The notes below the pieces were generated by a model. It did no database searches. It saw only the letters and a list, made by a program, of their open reading frames with translations, and was not told the DNA's origin. A DNA stretch of 64,000 bases from Phytomonospora sp040655735. Its GTDB lineage: Bacteria; Actinomycetota; Actinomycetes; Mycobacteriales; Micromonosporaceae. A program made the translations under genes and the position numbers. This document shows, piece by piece, positions 48,770 to 57,200 of this stretch (positions are counted from its first letter, which is position 1; each line of letters begins with the position of its first letter). The stretch is from contig NZ_JBFAKK010000003.1 in NCBI RefSeq assembly GCF_040655735.1, forward strand, positions 62,001 through 126,000, in the 5' to 3' direction.

Positions 48770-50893
48770 TTGAGCCACAGCGGTGGGCGTGAGGACGACA
48801 CGAGTGTTGCCGAAGAGGTCTTGAGGGATGCCGAGATAGCCCTCGAACAAGAACACGTCGACACCGTCTACGACCGGCTCGACGAGCTCCGCGACATCGC
48901 CGTGCGCGCCGAACGCGAGGGATACAACTACTCGCACGCGAGGGTTCCCGGCGCCCAGTACGAACGCGACGTGTTCGTCTACCAGGCCGCCAAGCGGCTG
49001 CACACCCTCGACGCCGAGCACGAGGGCCTCGTCTTCGGGCGCCTCGACCTCGACGGCCCCGTCACCCGTCACATCGGCCGCCTCGGACTGCGCTCGGCCG
49101 AGCAAAAACCCCTGCTGATCGACTGGCGGGCACCCGCCGCGGCACCGTTCTACCAGGCCACGGCCGCCGACCGCATGTCGGTGATCCGGCGCCGGGTCAT
49201 CCGCTCCAGCGGCCGCACCGTCCTCGACATCTCCGACGACCTCCTCGACACCGAGCACGCCGACCCCGACGCCACCGGCCTGTCCGTCATCGGCGACGGC
49301 GCCCTCATGGCCGCCCTCGCCCGAGCCCGCGGCGAACGCATGCGCGACATCGTCGCCACCATCCAGCGCGAACAGGACGAGGCCATCCGCGCCGAAGCGC
49401 GCGGCGTCACCATGATCAGCGGGGGACCGGGCACCGGCAAGACCGTCGTCGCCCTCCATCGCGCCGCCTACCTCCTATACGCCGACCGGCGCCGCTTCGA
49501 AGGCGGCGGCGTACTCGTCGTCGGACCCTCGACGGTGTTCCTGCGCTACATCGAACGCGTCCTCCCCTCCCTCGGCGAGGACGCCGCGGCCCTCTACGCC
49601 CTCGGCGAGTTCTTCGACGGCGCCAAGGCCGTCCGGCAGGACCCCCCGAAGGTCGCCGCCGTCAAGGGCGCGGGGCGCATCCGCAAGATCCTCGCCCGCG
49701 CGACACGCCTCACCCCGCCGAACGCCCCGAAGACCTTCACCATCGTCTACCGCGGCGAGGTCCTGCGCCTGGACGGGCAGGACCTCGCCGAGGCCCGCCG
49801 GGTCGTCCAGCGCAAGAACCAGCAGCACAACCACGCCGTCACCGAGGCCGGCCGGGCACTTCTGGTCGCCTTGTGGCGCAAGGCCAAGGAACGCATCGAA
49901 ACCGGCCTGGTGCCCGCCGAGTTCTCCCGCGACCTCGGCGCCCGCAACGAGTTCCTCGAACTGCTGCACTCCTGGTGGCCCGAGCTGACCCCCGAGGAGG
50001 TGCTGCGCTGGCTGTCCGACGAACGCCGCCTCGGCACCGCCTCGCAGGGCGTGCTGTCGCGCCAGGAGGTCTCGGCCGTGGCCGCCTCGCTCGCCGAGCC
50101 CGGCTGGTCGGTCTCCGACATCCCGCTGCTCGACGAGCTCGCCAGCATCCTCGGCAAGCCGAAGCGCCCGAAGGCGCGCCGCAGCACCGACGGCGACACG
50201 ATCCAGGAGCTGACCACCACCCAGGACCGCCTGTACACGCGGGCCTCGCGGGCCGAGCGCGGCTCCGACTACGACGGATACGCCCACGTCGTCGTCGACG
50301 AGGCGCAGGACCTGTCGCCGATGCAGTGGCGGATGCTCGGCAGGCGCGGCCGCCAGGCGAGCTGGACCATCGTCGGCGACGCCGCCCAGAGCAGCTGGCC
50401 GGACCCGGCCGAGGCGCGCCGCGCGCGCAACGAGGCCCTTGGCCGCCTGCCGCGCAAGGAGTTCCACCTGACGACGAACTACCGCAACTCCGCCGAGATC
50501 TTCGAGTTCGCCGCCGAGTCGATCCGCGTCGCCGTCCCCGACGCCGACATCCCGAAAGCCGTGCGCCGCACGGGATCGGTGCCCGTCGCCCTGCGCGTCC
50601 CGGCCGCCGAGCTGTCGGCGACGGTCGCCGCGAAGGTCGCCGAGCACCTCGACGAGGTCGCCGGAACCGTCGGTGTGATCACCCCGGCCAATGAGCGCGA
50701 CGAGGTCGCCAAGTGGTTCGAGCCGCACGAGCGGCTGCACGTCATGACCGCCCTGGAATCGAAGGGCCTCGAATTCGACGCGGTCGTCGCGGTCCGGCCC
50801 GACGTGGTCGCCGCCGAGTCGGGCGCACAGGTTCGTTACGTCGTGTTCACCCGTGCGACGCAATTCCTCACGGTGGTCGACTCGCAGGATTAA
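48770..50893 (+). CDS. HelD-like RNA polymerase-recycling helicase
   Basis: 707 residues from TTG 48770 (GGGGAG 7 nt upstream; TTG 48764 is too close to it). SF1 UvrD/Rep-like ATPase: N-terminal coiled-coil arm (AEEVLRDAEIALEQEHVDTVYDRLDELRDIA), Walker A ISGGPGTGKTVVALHRAAYLLY, Walker B YAHVVVDEAQDLSPMQWRML, GDAAQSSWP, and C-terminal TTNYRNSAEIFEF and VMTALESKGLEFDAVVAV. Class II HelD proteins of actinobacteria insert arms into RNA polymerase, release it from DNA and can protect it from rifampicin. Role inferred from the family. Confidence 0.9.
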   Translation: MSHSGGREDDTSVAEEVLRDAEIALEQEHVDTVYDRLDELRDIAVRAEREGYNYSHARVPGAQYERDVFVYQAAKRLHTLDAEHEGLVFGRLDLDGPVTRHIGRLGLRSAEQKPLLIDWRAPAAAPFYQATAADRMSVIRRRVIRSSGRTVLDISDDLLDTEHADPDATGLSVIGDGALMAALARARGERMRDIVATIQREQDEAIRAEARGVTMISGGPGTGKTVVALHRAAYLLYADRRRFEGGGVLVVGPSTVFLRYIERVLPSLGEDAAALYALGEFFDGAKAVRQDPPKVAAVKGAGRIRKILARATRLTPPNAPKTFTIVYRGEVLRLDGQDLAEARRVVQRKNQQHNHAVTEAGRALLVALWRKAKERIETGLVPAEFSRDLGARNEFLELLHSWWPELTPEEVLRWLSDERRLGTASQGVLSRQEVSAVAASLAEPGWSVSDIPLLDELASILGKPKRPKARRSTDGDTIQELTTTQDRLYTRASRAERGSDYDGYAHVVVDEAQDLSPMQWRMLGRRGRQASWTIVGDAAQSSWPDPAEARRARNEALGRLPRKEFHLTTNYRNSAEIFEFAAESIRVAVPDADIPKAVRRTGSVPVALRVPAAELSATVAAKVAEHLDEVAGTVGVITPANERDEVAKWFEPHERLHVMTALESKGLEFDAVVAVRPDVVAAESGAQVRYVVFTRATQFLTVVDSQD

Positions 50894-50986
50894 CAACAGG
50901 AATACCGCGGTTGAAAAGCAACCCCGGCTTTTGGTGAATGGTGGGTTTTCGAGGGACTGAATCGTCTCGCCCACCATTTCCGGGGT

Positions 50987-50992
50987 TATTCT
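50987..50992 (+). promoter_or_regulatory. -10 hexamer TATTCT for leaderless GT4 gene
   Basis: TATTCT with a 7-nt spacer to ATG 51000; no Shine-Dalgarno. An imperfect TGGTGGG/CCCACCA stem lies upstream (50938-50977). Confidence 0.5.
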
Positions 50993-50999
50993 TCGAGCC

Positions 51000-52223
51000 A
51001 TGTCGAGCCCCGAACCGGTTCGCCGCCCCCTGCGGATCCTGATGGTCGTCGTCACCGACTACCGCACCGACGCACGCGTGCGCCGGCAGGCCGAGGCCCT
51101 CGTCGGCCGCGGTGACCACGTGACCGTCCTCGCGCTACAGGTCGGCGAACGGCCCCAGACGTCCGTGGTCAACGGCGTGCGGGTCGTCGAACTGCCGATC
51201 CGGAAGTACCGCGGCTCCTCGGCCGGCGCCTACCTCAAGCTCTACGGCCGCTTCACCTGGCGCGCGCTGAGCTGGGCGGCCAAGCACCGCCGCGAGTTCG
51301 ACCTGGTGCAGGCCCACTCGATGCCCGAGACGCTGGTGTTCTGCGGACTTCCGCAGCGGATGCGCGGCCTGCCGATCCTGCTCGACGTGCACGACCTCAC
51401 CTCGAAGACCTTCGAGGAGAAGTTCGCCTCCCGCCCGGCGCTGCTGGGCTCCGTGCGGGCCTCCGAGCGCGCCTCGATGCGCTTCTCGACCGAGGTGATC
51501 ACCGCCAACGAGCCCTACGCCGAGCTGCTGCGCGGGATCACCAGCACCCGCGTGACCTCGGTGCTCAACTGCCCCGACGACGCGGTCTTCCAGCCCCGCG
51601 CGTGGCGCGAGTGGCAGCCCGGCGGCGAGTTCGTCGCCGGTTACCACGGTCTGATCGCCGAGCGGCAGGGCGTCTTCCAGGCCGTCGAGGCCGTGGCTCT
51701 GCTGCGCGAGGAACTGCCGGGCCTCAAGCTGCGCATCCGCGGCGCCGGGGACGACTCGCCCAGGCTGCACGAGCACATCGCGCGCCTCGGAGTCGGCGAC
51801 CGCGTGCATTTCGACGACACCCCCATCGCCGTGACCGACCTGCCGGCCGAGCTCGGCGAACTGCACCTGGGCCTCGTTCCGCACCAGATGGGGCCGCTGA
51901 CTAGGGACATCCTGCCCAACAAGATCATGGAGTACGCCGGGGTGGGCGTGCCGATCGTGTCCTTCCGCAACCAGACCGTCGCCCGCTACTTCGACGAGCG
52001 GGCCGTGGTCTTCGCCGATCCCGCCGACGGCCCCGGTCTGGCCAAGGCCATCGCGGCCGTCGCCGGGGATCCCGTCGCCGCCCGCGCCCGCAGTGAGCAC
52101 ACCCTCGGCCTGATGACCGAGCGGATGTGGAGCCGCCAGCGAGCCACGTACTTCGAGGTCATCGACCGGATGACGCGGACGGCGGCCGCGCGGCCCGTCG
52201 TCGCGAGGGCCGCCGCGGAGTAG
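51000..52223 (+). CDS. GT4-family glycosyltransferase
   Basis: 407 residues. GT-B fold: N-terminal LRILMVVVTDYRTDARVRRQAEALVGRGDHVTVLAL, donor domain with EFVAGYHGLIAERQGVFQAVEAVALLREELPGLKLRIRGAGDD and the nucleotide-sugar loop LVPHQMGPLTRDILPNKIMEYAGVGVPIVSF with the EX7E-type acidic region. It transfers a sugar from a nucleotide donor to an unknown acceptor, probably a cell-envelope glycan. The stop is 3 bp from the convergent stress-like gene. Confidence 0.88.
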   Translation: MSSPEPVRRPLRILMVVVTDYRTDARVRRQAEALVGRGDHVTVLALQVGERPQTSVVNGVRVVELPIRKYRGSSAGAYLKLYGRFTWRALSWAAKHRREFDLVQAHSMPETLVFCGLPQRMRGLPILLDVHDLTSKTFEEKFASRPALLGSVRASERASMRFSTEVITANEPYAELLRGITSTRVTSVLNCPDDAVFQPRAWREWQPGGEFVAGYHGLIAERQGVFQAVEAVALLREELPGLKLRIRGAGDDSPRLHEHIARLGVGDRVHFDDTPIAVTDLPAELGELHLGLVPHQMGPLTRDILPNKIMEYAGVGVPIVSFRNQTVARYFDERAVVFADPADGPGLAKAIAAVAGDPVAARARSEHTLGLMTERMWSRQRATYFEVIDRMTRTAAARPVVARAAAE

Positions 52224-52226
52224 CGA

Positions 52227-52745
52227 TCACAGGCGCCGCAGCGGATCCGGCGGCGCACCGCGCTCCTGGTCGAGGAGCCCGCGCAACTCGCCGACCCGCT
52301 CCTCGGACATCGAGGTGTAGACGAGGTGCGGTTCGTAGGGCGCGAGCCGTTCGATGACCTTGGCGTCGTCGGCCGCGTCGACCATCATCAGCACGTGTCC
52401 CGCGCCGGGAGGCAGTTCGCCGGCCATCCGCGCGACGAGTCGCTCGTCGACGCCGATGTGGTTGAGCTTGCCCAGCACTCCCCCGGCGGCCGCTCCCGCG
52501 GCCAGCCCGAAGACGGGTACCGCCGCCATCGCGCCGACGATGACTCCCGCGACGGCTCCGGTCGCGGCGTCCTTCGCCGAGAGGTGGCGGGAGTGCTTGA
52601 CGTCGATGACGCCGGTGTCGCGCCTGGTCACCAGGGCGAGGTCCTCTAGCTTGATGAGGCCTTCGCTCTGCAGGAGGTCGATCGCGCTCATGGCGACCTG
52701 GGCGGTGGATTCGGCGCGGAATCCCAGTACGACGAGCTCTGACAT
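52227..52745 (-). CDS. DUF1269-like protein with glycine-rich hydrophobic segment
   Basis: 172 residues from ATG 52745 (GGAGG 5 nt upstream). An N-terminal ferredoxin-like part (MSELVVLGFRAESTAQVAMSAIDLLQSEGLI), a glycine/alanine-rich segment AGVIVGAMAAVPVFGLAAGAAAGGVLGKL that could insert in a membrane, and a second alpha/beta part (LPPGAGHVLMMVDAADDAKVIERLAPYEPHLVYTSM). This is the layout of DUF1269/YflT-like stress proteins. Function unknown. Confidence 0.78.
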   Translation of the reverse strand: MSELVVLGFRAESTAQVAMSAIDLLQSEGLIKLEDLALVTRRDTGVIDVKHSRHLSAKDAATGAVAGVIVGAMAAVPVFGLAAGAAAGGVLGKLNHIGVDERLVARMAGELPPGAGHVLMMVDAADDAKVIERLAPYEPHLVYTSMSEERVGELRGLLDQERGAPPDPLRRL

Positions 52746-52847
52746 GGATCCTCCGCTGATCGTCGGGGTGGGGTTCCATTGCATCAAGAGCGGGCCGCGC
52801 GGGTGGCCGCTCGGCGAAATCGGCTCGCGTGGGCGTGTGGCCGCTGC

Positions 52848-52853
52848 TAGGTT
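52848..52853 (+). promoter_or_regulatory. -10 hexamer TAGGTT for leaderless double-GNAT gene
   Basis: TAGGTT with a 6-nt spacer to GTG 52860; no Shine-Dalgarno. Confidence 0.5.
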
Positions 52854-52859
52854 CCGCGC

Positions 52860-53855
52860 GTGAAGATCTCCCGTATCGACCTTTTCGACGACGCCGTGTT
52901 CAACGCCTGGCACGCCGCCGCGAGCGAGGGCGTCGGCGCCGGACGGCACGACCCGCCCCTCTACAGCGCGGCCCAGTCGGCCGTGGCCTACCGCGCGACC
53001 GATGGCCCCTACGACTACGAGTTGTACGGTGCGGTCGTCGACGGTGAGATCGTCGGTACCGTCCGCGTCGAGTTGCCCAAGCACGACAACCGGACGCTGG
53101 CCGACATCGAGGTCGCCGTGGTGCCCGCCCACCGTCGCCGGGGCATCGGTTCCGCCCTCTTCGAGCACGTCGCCGAGCGTGTCGCGGAGCTGGGCCGGAC
53201 CAGCATTCTCGGTGTGGTCAACCAGCCCATAGGCGCCGACGAGGTGCCGGGTTACGCGTTCGCGAGCAAGTTCGGGCTGACGCGCCGCAACGTCGAGATG
53301 CGGCGGATCCTGCCGTTGCCGCTGCCCGAGGGGCTGCTGGACAGGCTGGAGGCGAAGGCGGCGGCGAAGGTCGGCGGGTATCGGTTGCACGCCTGGTCGG
53401 GCGCGTGTCCGGAGGAGTACGCCGAGCAGTACGCGAACCTGAAGTCGCTGCTGATGTCGGAGGCGCCGAACGGTGAGATGGATTATGAGCCGGAGGTGTG
53501 GGATGTGGCCCGCCTGCGTGCGGACGAGAAGAAGACGGAGGCGCAGGGGCGTGATCTGTTGACGGTCATCGCGGTCGCGCCTGGTGGGGAGATCGCGGGG
53601 CATACGCAGCTGGCGTTGACGCGGGAGGGGGAGAGCCGGGTGTATCAGTGGGACACGTTGGTGTTGCCGGAGCATCGGGGGCATCGTCTGGGGCTGGCGC
53701 TGAAGGTGGCGAACCTGCGGGCGCTGGTGGCGGGGTATCCGGGGCGGTCGGGTGTGGAGACGTGGAACGCGGTGCAGAACGGGCCGATGGTCTCGGTGAA
53801 CCTGGAGCTGGGGTTCCGCGAGGTCGAGCGGTATGAGGAGTGGCAGCGGGGGTGA
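52860..53855 (+). CDS. Two-domain GNAT acetyltransferase
   Basis: 331 residues from GTG 52860. Two tandem GNAT folds: the first with motif A ADIEVAVVPAHRRRGIGSALFEHV (about 80-105), the second with VYQWDTLVLPEHRGHRLGLALKVANL (about 263-288) and AVQNGPMVSVNLELGFREVERYEEW. Tandem GNATs of this type include mycothiol synthase and several uncharacterised relatives; this one lacks clear mycothiol-synthase signatures and the substrate is unknown. Repeat cluster B starts just after its stop. Confidence 0.85.
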   Translation: MKISRIDLFDDAVFNAWHAAASEGVGAGRHDPPLYSAAQSAVAYRATDGPYDYELYGAVVDGEIVGTVRVELPKHDNRTLADIEVAVVPAHRRRGIGSALFEHVAERVAELGRTSILGVVNQPIGADEVPGYAFASKFGLTRRNVEMRRILPLPLPEGLLDRLEAKAAAKVGGYRLHAWSGACPEEYAEQYANLKSLLMSEAPNGEMDYEPEVWDVARLRADEKKTEAQGRDLLTVIAVAPGGEIAGHTQLALTREGESRVYQWDTLVLPEHRGHRLGLALKVANLRALVAGYPGRSGVETWNAVQNGPMVSVNLELGFREVERYEEWQRG

Positions 53856-54218
53856 GCCGGTGGGGGTGGCGGGCGGGCGGCCGGGGACGGGGCCGGCCGC
53901 CGGGGCGGGCCGCTTTGCGCCGGGCGCCGGGTGCCAGCCAGTGCAGGCGCGATCCCGGGCCGGGGGACCCTGCCGCAGCGTCCCGCCCCGCCGCCACTGC
54001 CACCGGGTGTTCCGGCGTCACTCCACCCGGGCCACCACCGGCGGGTGTCACCGCACGCCGGGTCCGGAAGACTCAGGCGGGGTACTCGTCAGTTCGGGCG
54101 TCACCCCGGGCTGGGTCCGGAAGACTCAGGCGGGGTACCCGTCAGTTCAGGCGTCACCTCCGGCCGGGGCCGGCAGCTTCGCGCCGGGTACCCGCCAGTT
54201 CAGGCGTAACCAAAGCCC

Positions 54219-54317
54219 GGGGACCCGGCACCGGAGGAGGTGCCGCAGCCCGATCCCATGCCTGTCAGGAGGTTTCGTTAGCCTCCGACCAAGCAAGCAC
54301 AGGAGTCAGGCGTCACC
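54219..54317 (+). repeat. 99-bp repeat block, copy 2
   Basis: Differs from copy 1 (19546) at one position (A to G near the end). It carries the same two hairpins and ends at the GGCGTCACC motif. Confidence 0.9.
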
Positions 54318-54494
54318 AGAGCCCGGGGACCCTGCCGCAGCGTCCCGCCCGGCCGTCACTGCCTCCGGGTGATCAGGCGTCACCCCACCCGGGCCACCAC
54401 CGGCGGGTGTCACCGCACGCCGGGGCCGGCGGCTTTGCGCCGGGTACCCGGCAGACCACGCGGGGGACCCGTCAGTTCAGGCGTCACCCCGGCC

Positions 54495-54593
54495 GGGGAC
54501 CCGGCACCGGAGGAGGTGCCGCAGCCCGATCCCATGCCTGTCAGGAGGTTTCGTCAGCCTCCGACCAAGCAAGCACAGAAGTCAGGCGTCACC
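54495..54593 (+). repeat. 99-bp repeat block, copy 3
   Basis: Differs from copy 1 at one position (T to C in the TTTCGTTAG loop, giving TTTCGTCAG). It starts 276 bp after copy 2. The change is in a loop, so both predicted stems stay intact. Confidence 0.9.
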
Positions 54594-55087
54594 CCAGCCC
54601 GGGGACCCTGCCGCAGCGTCCCGCCCCTCCGTCACTGCCACCGGGTGAGCAGGCCTCACCCCACCCGGTCCACCACCAGCAGGCGTAACCCCAGCCCGGG
54701 GACCCTGCCGCAGCGTCCCACCCTCCGCCACTGCCACCGGGCGTCCAGGCGTCACCCCACCCTGGTTCACCACCAGCAGGCGTTATCCCACCCTGGGGAC
54801 TCTGCCGCAGTATGCCCCCGGCCGCAGTCACTCCCGCTCTGAGTTCTCGCCTCGCCCTCAGCTGCGCACACGGCCGGGGCTGCCAGTTCAGGCGTCACCC
54901 TTCCCGATCCATCCCGGCGGGCGTCACCTCAGGCCGGGGCCCTGCCTCAGCGTCCCGCCCGGCCGTCACTTTCCCGGGTGAACAGGTCTCACCCCACCCG
55001 GGCCACCCCGGCAGGCGTCATCCCGCTGGTACTCCTGCCGCAGCATCCCCTGGTCGCAGCCATTCCCGCTCTGAGCCCTCGCCCCGG

Positions 55088-55217
55088 CCACTGGCGCGCA
55101 CACCGGCCGGGACCGCCAGCTCAGGCGGCACCCCAGCCCGGGCCTCCGCCCTTCAGGCGTCACCAACCGCCGGGCCGGCAGCTTCGCGCCGGGCACCCGT
55201 CAGCTCAGGCGTCACCC
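55088..55217 (+). repeat. 130-bp repeat block, copy 2
   Basis: Gap-free match to 19911-20040 with about five mismatches. Confidence 0.85.
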
Positions 55218-55361
55218 AGCCCGGGGACTTTGCCGCAGCCGGCTTGCTCACCAAGCCACTCTTGCCCTGCCCCGGCCCCGGCCCCGGCCCGCCCCGGTCC
55301 CAAGCCCAACCGCAACCCCCAACCGCAAGGTCAACCTCAGCCCTCAGCCCCCACCCCTCAG

Positions 55362-55570
55362 CCCTCAAGGTCAAGCCCCGGCCGGGGGCTTCGCCCCCCG
55401 CACCCCCACCGGAGCTCCGCCCCGGACCCCGCTGGGACTCCGTCCCAGACCCTGCTGGGAGGCTTCGCCCCCAGACCCCCACCAGGAACTCCGTCCCTGG
55501 ACCCGGTCCTGCGCAGAAGGCTGCGGGCCGTTGACCTTCGGTCCTTGAGCGGCCGGCTTCGCCTCGGCCG
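55362..55570 (+). repeat. Tail of cluster B: GGGGGCTTCGCCCCC-type palindromes
   Basis: Matches the cluster A tail but lacks one AAGGGCTCCGCCCCTGG unit. It ends in the same GCGGCCGGCTTCGCCTCGG hairpin. Confidence 0.8.
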
Positions 55571-55759
55571 CAAGTCGCTGACCGCCGGCCGCCGGCCGCC
55601 GGCCCGCCAGTCCTCCGGGCACCCGCCAGTTCCCGCCCACTGCAAGCCCTTCCACCCCCAGCCGCACCGGACCGCGTTTCCACCCCCTGCCCTCACCCGA
55701 AACCGCGGCTCCCCATCCCACCCCCTCCGAACCCTCGCCACACCCGCCCCCACCCAACA

Positions 55760-55818
55760 CAACCGCCCCCGTCGGAGGCGGGGGCGGTTGCGTTGGGCGC
55801 GTTGGACGGTGTCCAACG
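55760..55818. terminator. Tandem hairpins downstream of the protease gene
   Basis: CAACCGCCCCC (55760-55770) pairs with GGGGGCGGTTG (55780-55790), and CGTTGGAC (55800-55807) with GTCCAACG (55811-55818). They separate cluster B from the minus-strand protease gene. Confidence 0.6.
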
Positions 55819-55890
55819 CTTGTCCGGTGTGGGCTCTGCGTTCAGACCGTCGGTCTCTTCAGGTCTTCAGCGCCACTGGACCCTGGTCCT

Positions 55891-57039
55891 TTAGACCGTC
55901 AGCGTCCACGTGTTGATGTATCCCGTGTCGGCGGAGGCGGCGTCGCGGACCTGGAGTTTCCAGGTGCCGTTGGCGCCTTCGCCGGCGAGGTTGACGGTGT
56001 AGGTCTGGTTGATGTTGTCGGCGCTGCCGCCAGCCCTGTTGTGCAGGACGTAGGCGGTGCCGTCGGGGGCGATGAGGCTGACGACGAGGTCACCGATGTA
56101 GGTGTGCACGATGTTGACGGCGACCTTGGAGGTGCTGGACGGGGCGACGGTGCAGCCGGAGATGGCGACGGAGCTGGTGACCGTGGTGTTGTCCGGCACG
56201 GTGACGTCGGTGCCGTTGGTGGCGGACTTGCCGCAGCCGGGCTGGGGCGTGCCGACGAGGGAGTCGAGGCCGGCCTTGATGTTGGTGTACATGCCGGAGA
56301 CCTGGCTGTAGACGCCGGGCTTACCGGGGCGGGCGCAGCCCTCGCCCCAGCTGACGATGCCGATCTGGACGGGGGTGCCGTTGACGTTCTTCGTCATCGG
56401 GCCGCCGGAGTCGCCCTGACAGGTGTCGACGCCGCCCTGCTGGAGGCCGGCGCAGATCTCTTCGGCGTCGATGAGGCCGGAGTAGCTGCCGCCGGCGGCC
56501 TTGCAGGTCGCGTCGCTGATGAAGGGGACCTGGGCCTTGAGGAGGTAGCGCTGCTGTCCGCCGCCTTCGGTGGCCGCGCCCCAGCCCATGATGTCGAAGG
56601 TGCCGTTGTCGTTGGCGCCGGTGGTCGCCAGGCCGAGCAGCGGGATGCCGGTGATGGGCGTGTTGAGCTTGATGAGCGCCCAGTCCTTGCCGTTGCCGTT
56701 GTAGCCGGGGGCCGAGTAGACGTAGGTCGACTGGCGGGTGACGCGGGCGGGGTCTTGGAGGTCCACGACACCGGCGGTCACGCCGATCGAGGTGTCGTTG
56801 CCGGTGCCGTCGACGCAGTGCGCGGCGGTCAGGACGACCTGGGGGTGGACGAGCGAGCCGCCGCATCCCATGGAAAGGCGGACCACCCAGGGGAATTCAC
56901 CCTGCGCGGCCCGTGTGCCACCCACGACGTTGGTGCCGGGATCCGACGCCTGAGAGGGAGCGGAGGCGAAGCCAACCGCCAGCACACCGGTCAATGCGAC
57001 CAGGGCGAGCCGCATTGCGGTCCGTAATGTCTTCCTCAC
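55891..57039 (-). CDS. Secreted trypsin-like serine protease with C-terminal P domain
   Basis: 382 residues from GTG 57039 (AAGGAG 6 nt upstream). Signal peptide MRKTLRTAMRLALVALTGVL..SQA; a short propeptide precedes the VVGGT activation site at residues 38-42. Chymotrypsin-fold triad: His74 (TAAHC), Asp119 (DWALIKL), Ser211 (GDSGGP). Asp205 in VDTCQGD predicts cleavage after Lys/Arg. The last 90 residues are a proprotein-convertase P domain (VNIVHTYIGDLVVSLIAPDG to GTWKLQVRDAASADTGYINTWTLTV). An extracellular protease for nutrition or protein processing. Transcribed from a near-consensus sigma-A promoter. Confidence 0.95.
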   Translation of the reverse strand: MRKTLRTAMRLALVALTGVLAVGFASAPSQASDPGTNVVGGTRAAQGEFPWVVRLSMGCGGSLVHPQVVLTAAHCVDGTGNDTSIGVTAGVVDLQDPARVTRQSTYVYSAPGYNGNGKDWALIKLNTPITGIPLLGLATTGANDNGTFDIMGWGAATEGGGQQRYLLKAQVPFISDATCKAAGGSYSGLIDAEEICAGLQQGGVDTCQGDSGGPMTKNVNGTPVQIGIVSWGEGCARPGKPGVYSQVSGMYTNIKAGLDSLVGTPQPGCGKSATNGTDVTVPDNTTVTSSVAISGCTVAPSSTSKVAVNIVHTYIGDLVVSLIAPDGTAYVLHNRAGGSADNINQTYTVNLAGEGANGTWKLQVRDAASADTGYINTWTLTV

Positions 57040-57107
57040 GGAGAACTCCTTCGAGACACCGTTCGTGTCGCATCCATCGGTGGACGTGACCGTGACGGAC
57101 TGCAAGG

Positions 57108-57136
57108 AACATAGCGGCAGTGAACAGGCTCGTCAA
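57108..57136 (-). promoter_or_regulatory. Sigma-A promoter of the secreted protease
   Basis: On the minus strand TTGACG (57136-57131), 17-bp spacer, TATGTT (57113-57108). Predicted start near 57101, leader about 60 nt. Confidence 0.75.
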
Positions 57137-57200
57137 TATCGAGAAACCTCAATGTCACCGTTGTTTTTGCGGGTATTCCCTTGTCTCACAGGAAGATTCG

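Larger units (their letters stand above)
53856..55740. repeat. Intergenic repeat cluster B
   Basis: About 1.9 kb with no believable gene. It holds roughly two dozen CAGGCGTCACC-type motifs (variants GTAACC, GGCACC, CTCACC) separated by recurring segments (CCCGGGGACCCTGCCGCAGCGT, GTCACTGCCACCGGGTG, CACCCGGGCCACCACCGG). It carries two copies of the 99-bp block, one 130-bp block and a tail of GGGGGCTTCGCCCCC palindromes, in the same order and orientation as cluster A 34 kb away. The long plus-strand frames across it are translated repeats with no start signals. It lies between convergent genes. Confidence 0.85.

Noticed and set aside
53833..54842. Plus-strand frames in repeat cluster B encoding Pro/Arg/Gly-rich proteins
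   Set aside because: The peptide repeats are direct translations of the DNA repeats in several frames at once, with no Shine-Dalgarno or leaderless signal and no constant frame.
53856..55740. CRISPR array
   Set aside because: Repeat units vary, spacing is irregular from 30 to 100 bp, the intervening segments are themselves repeated, and no cas genes are near.
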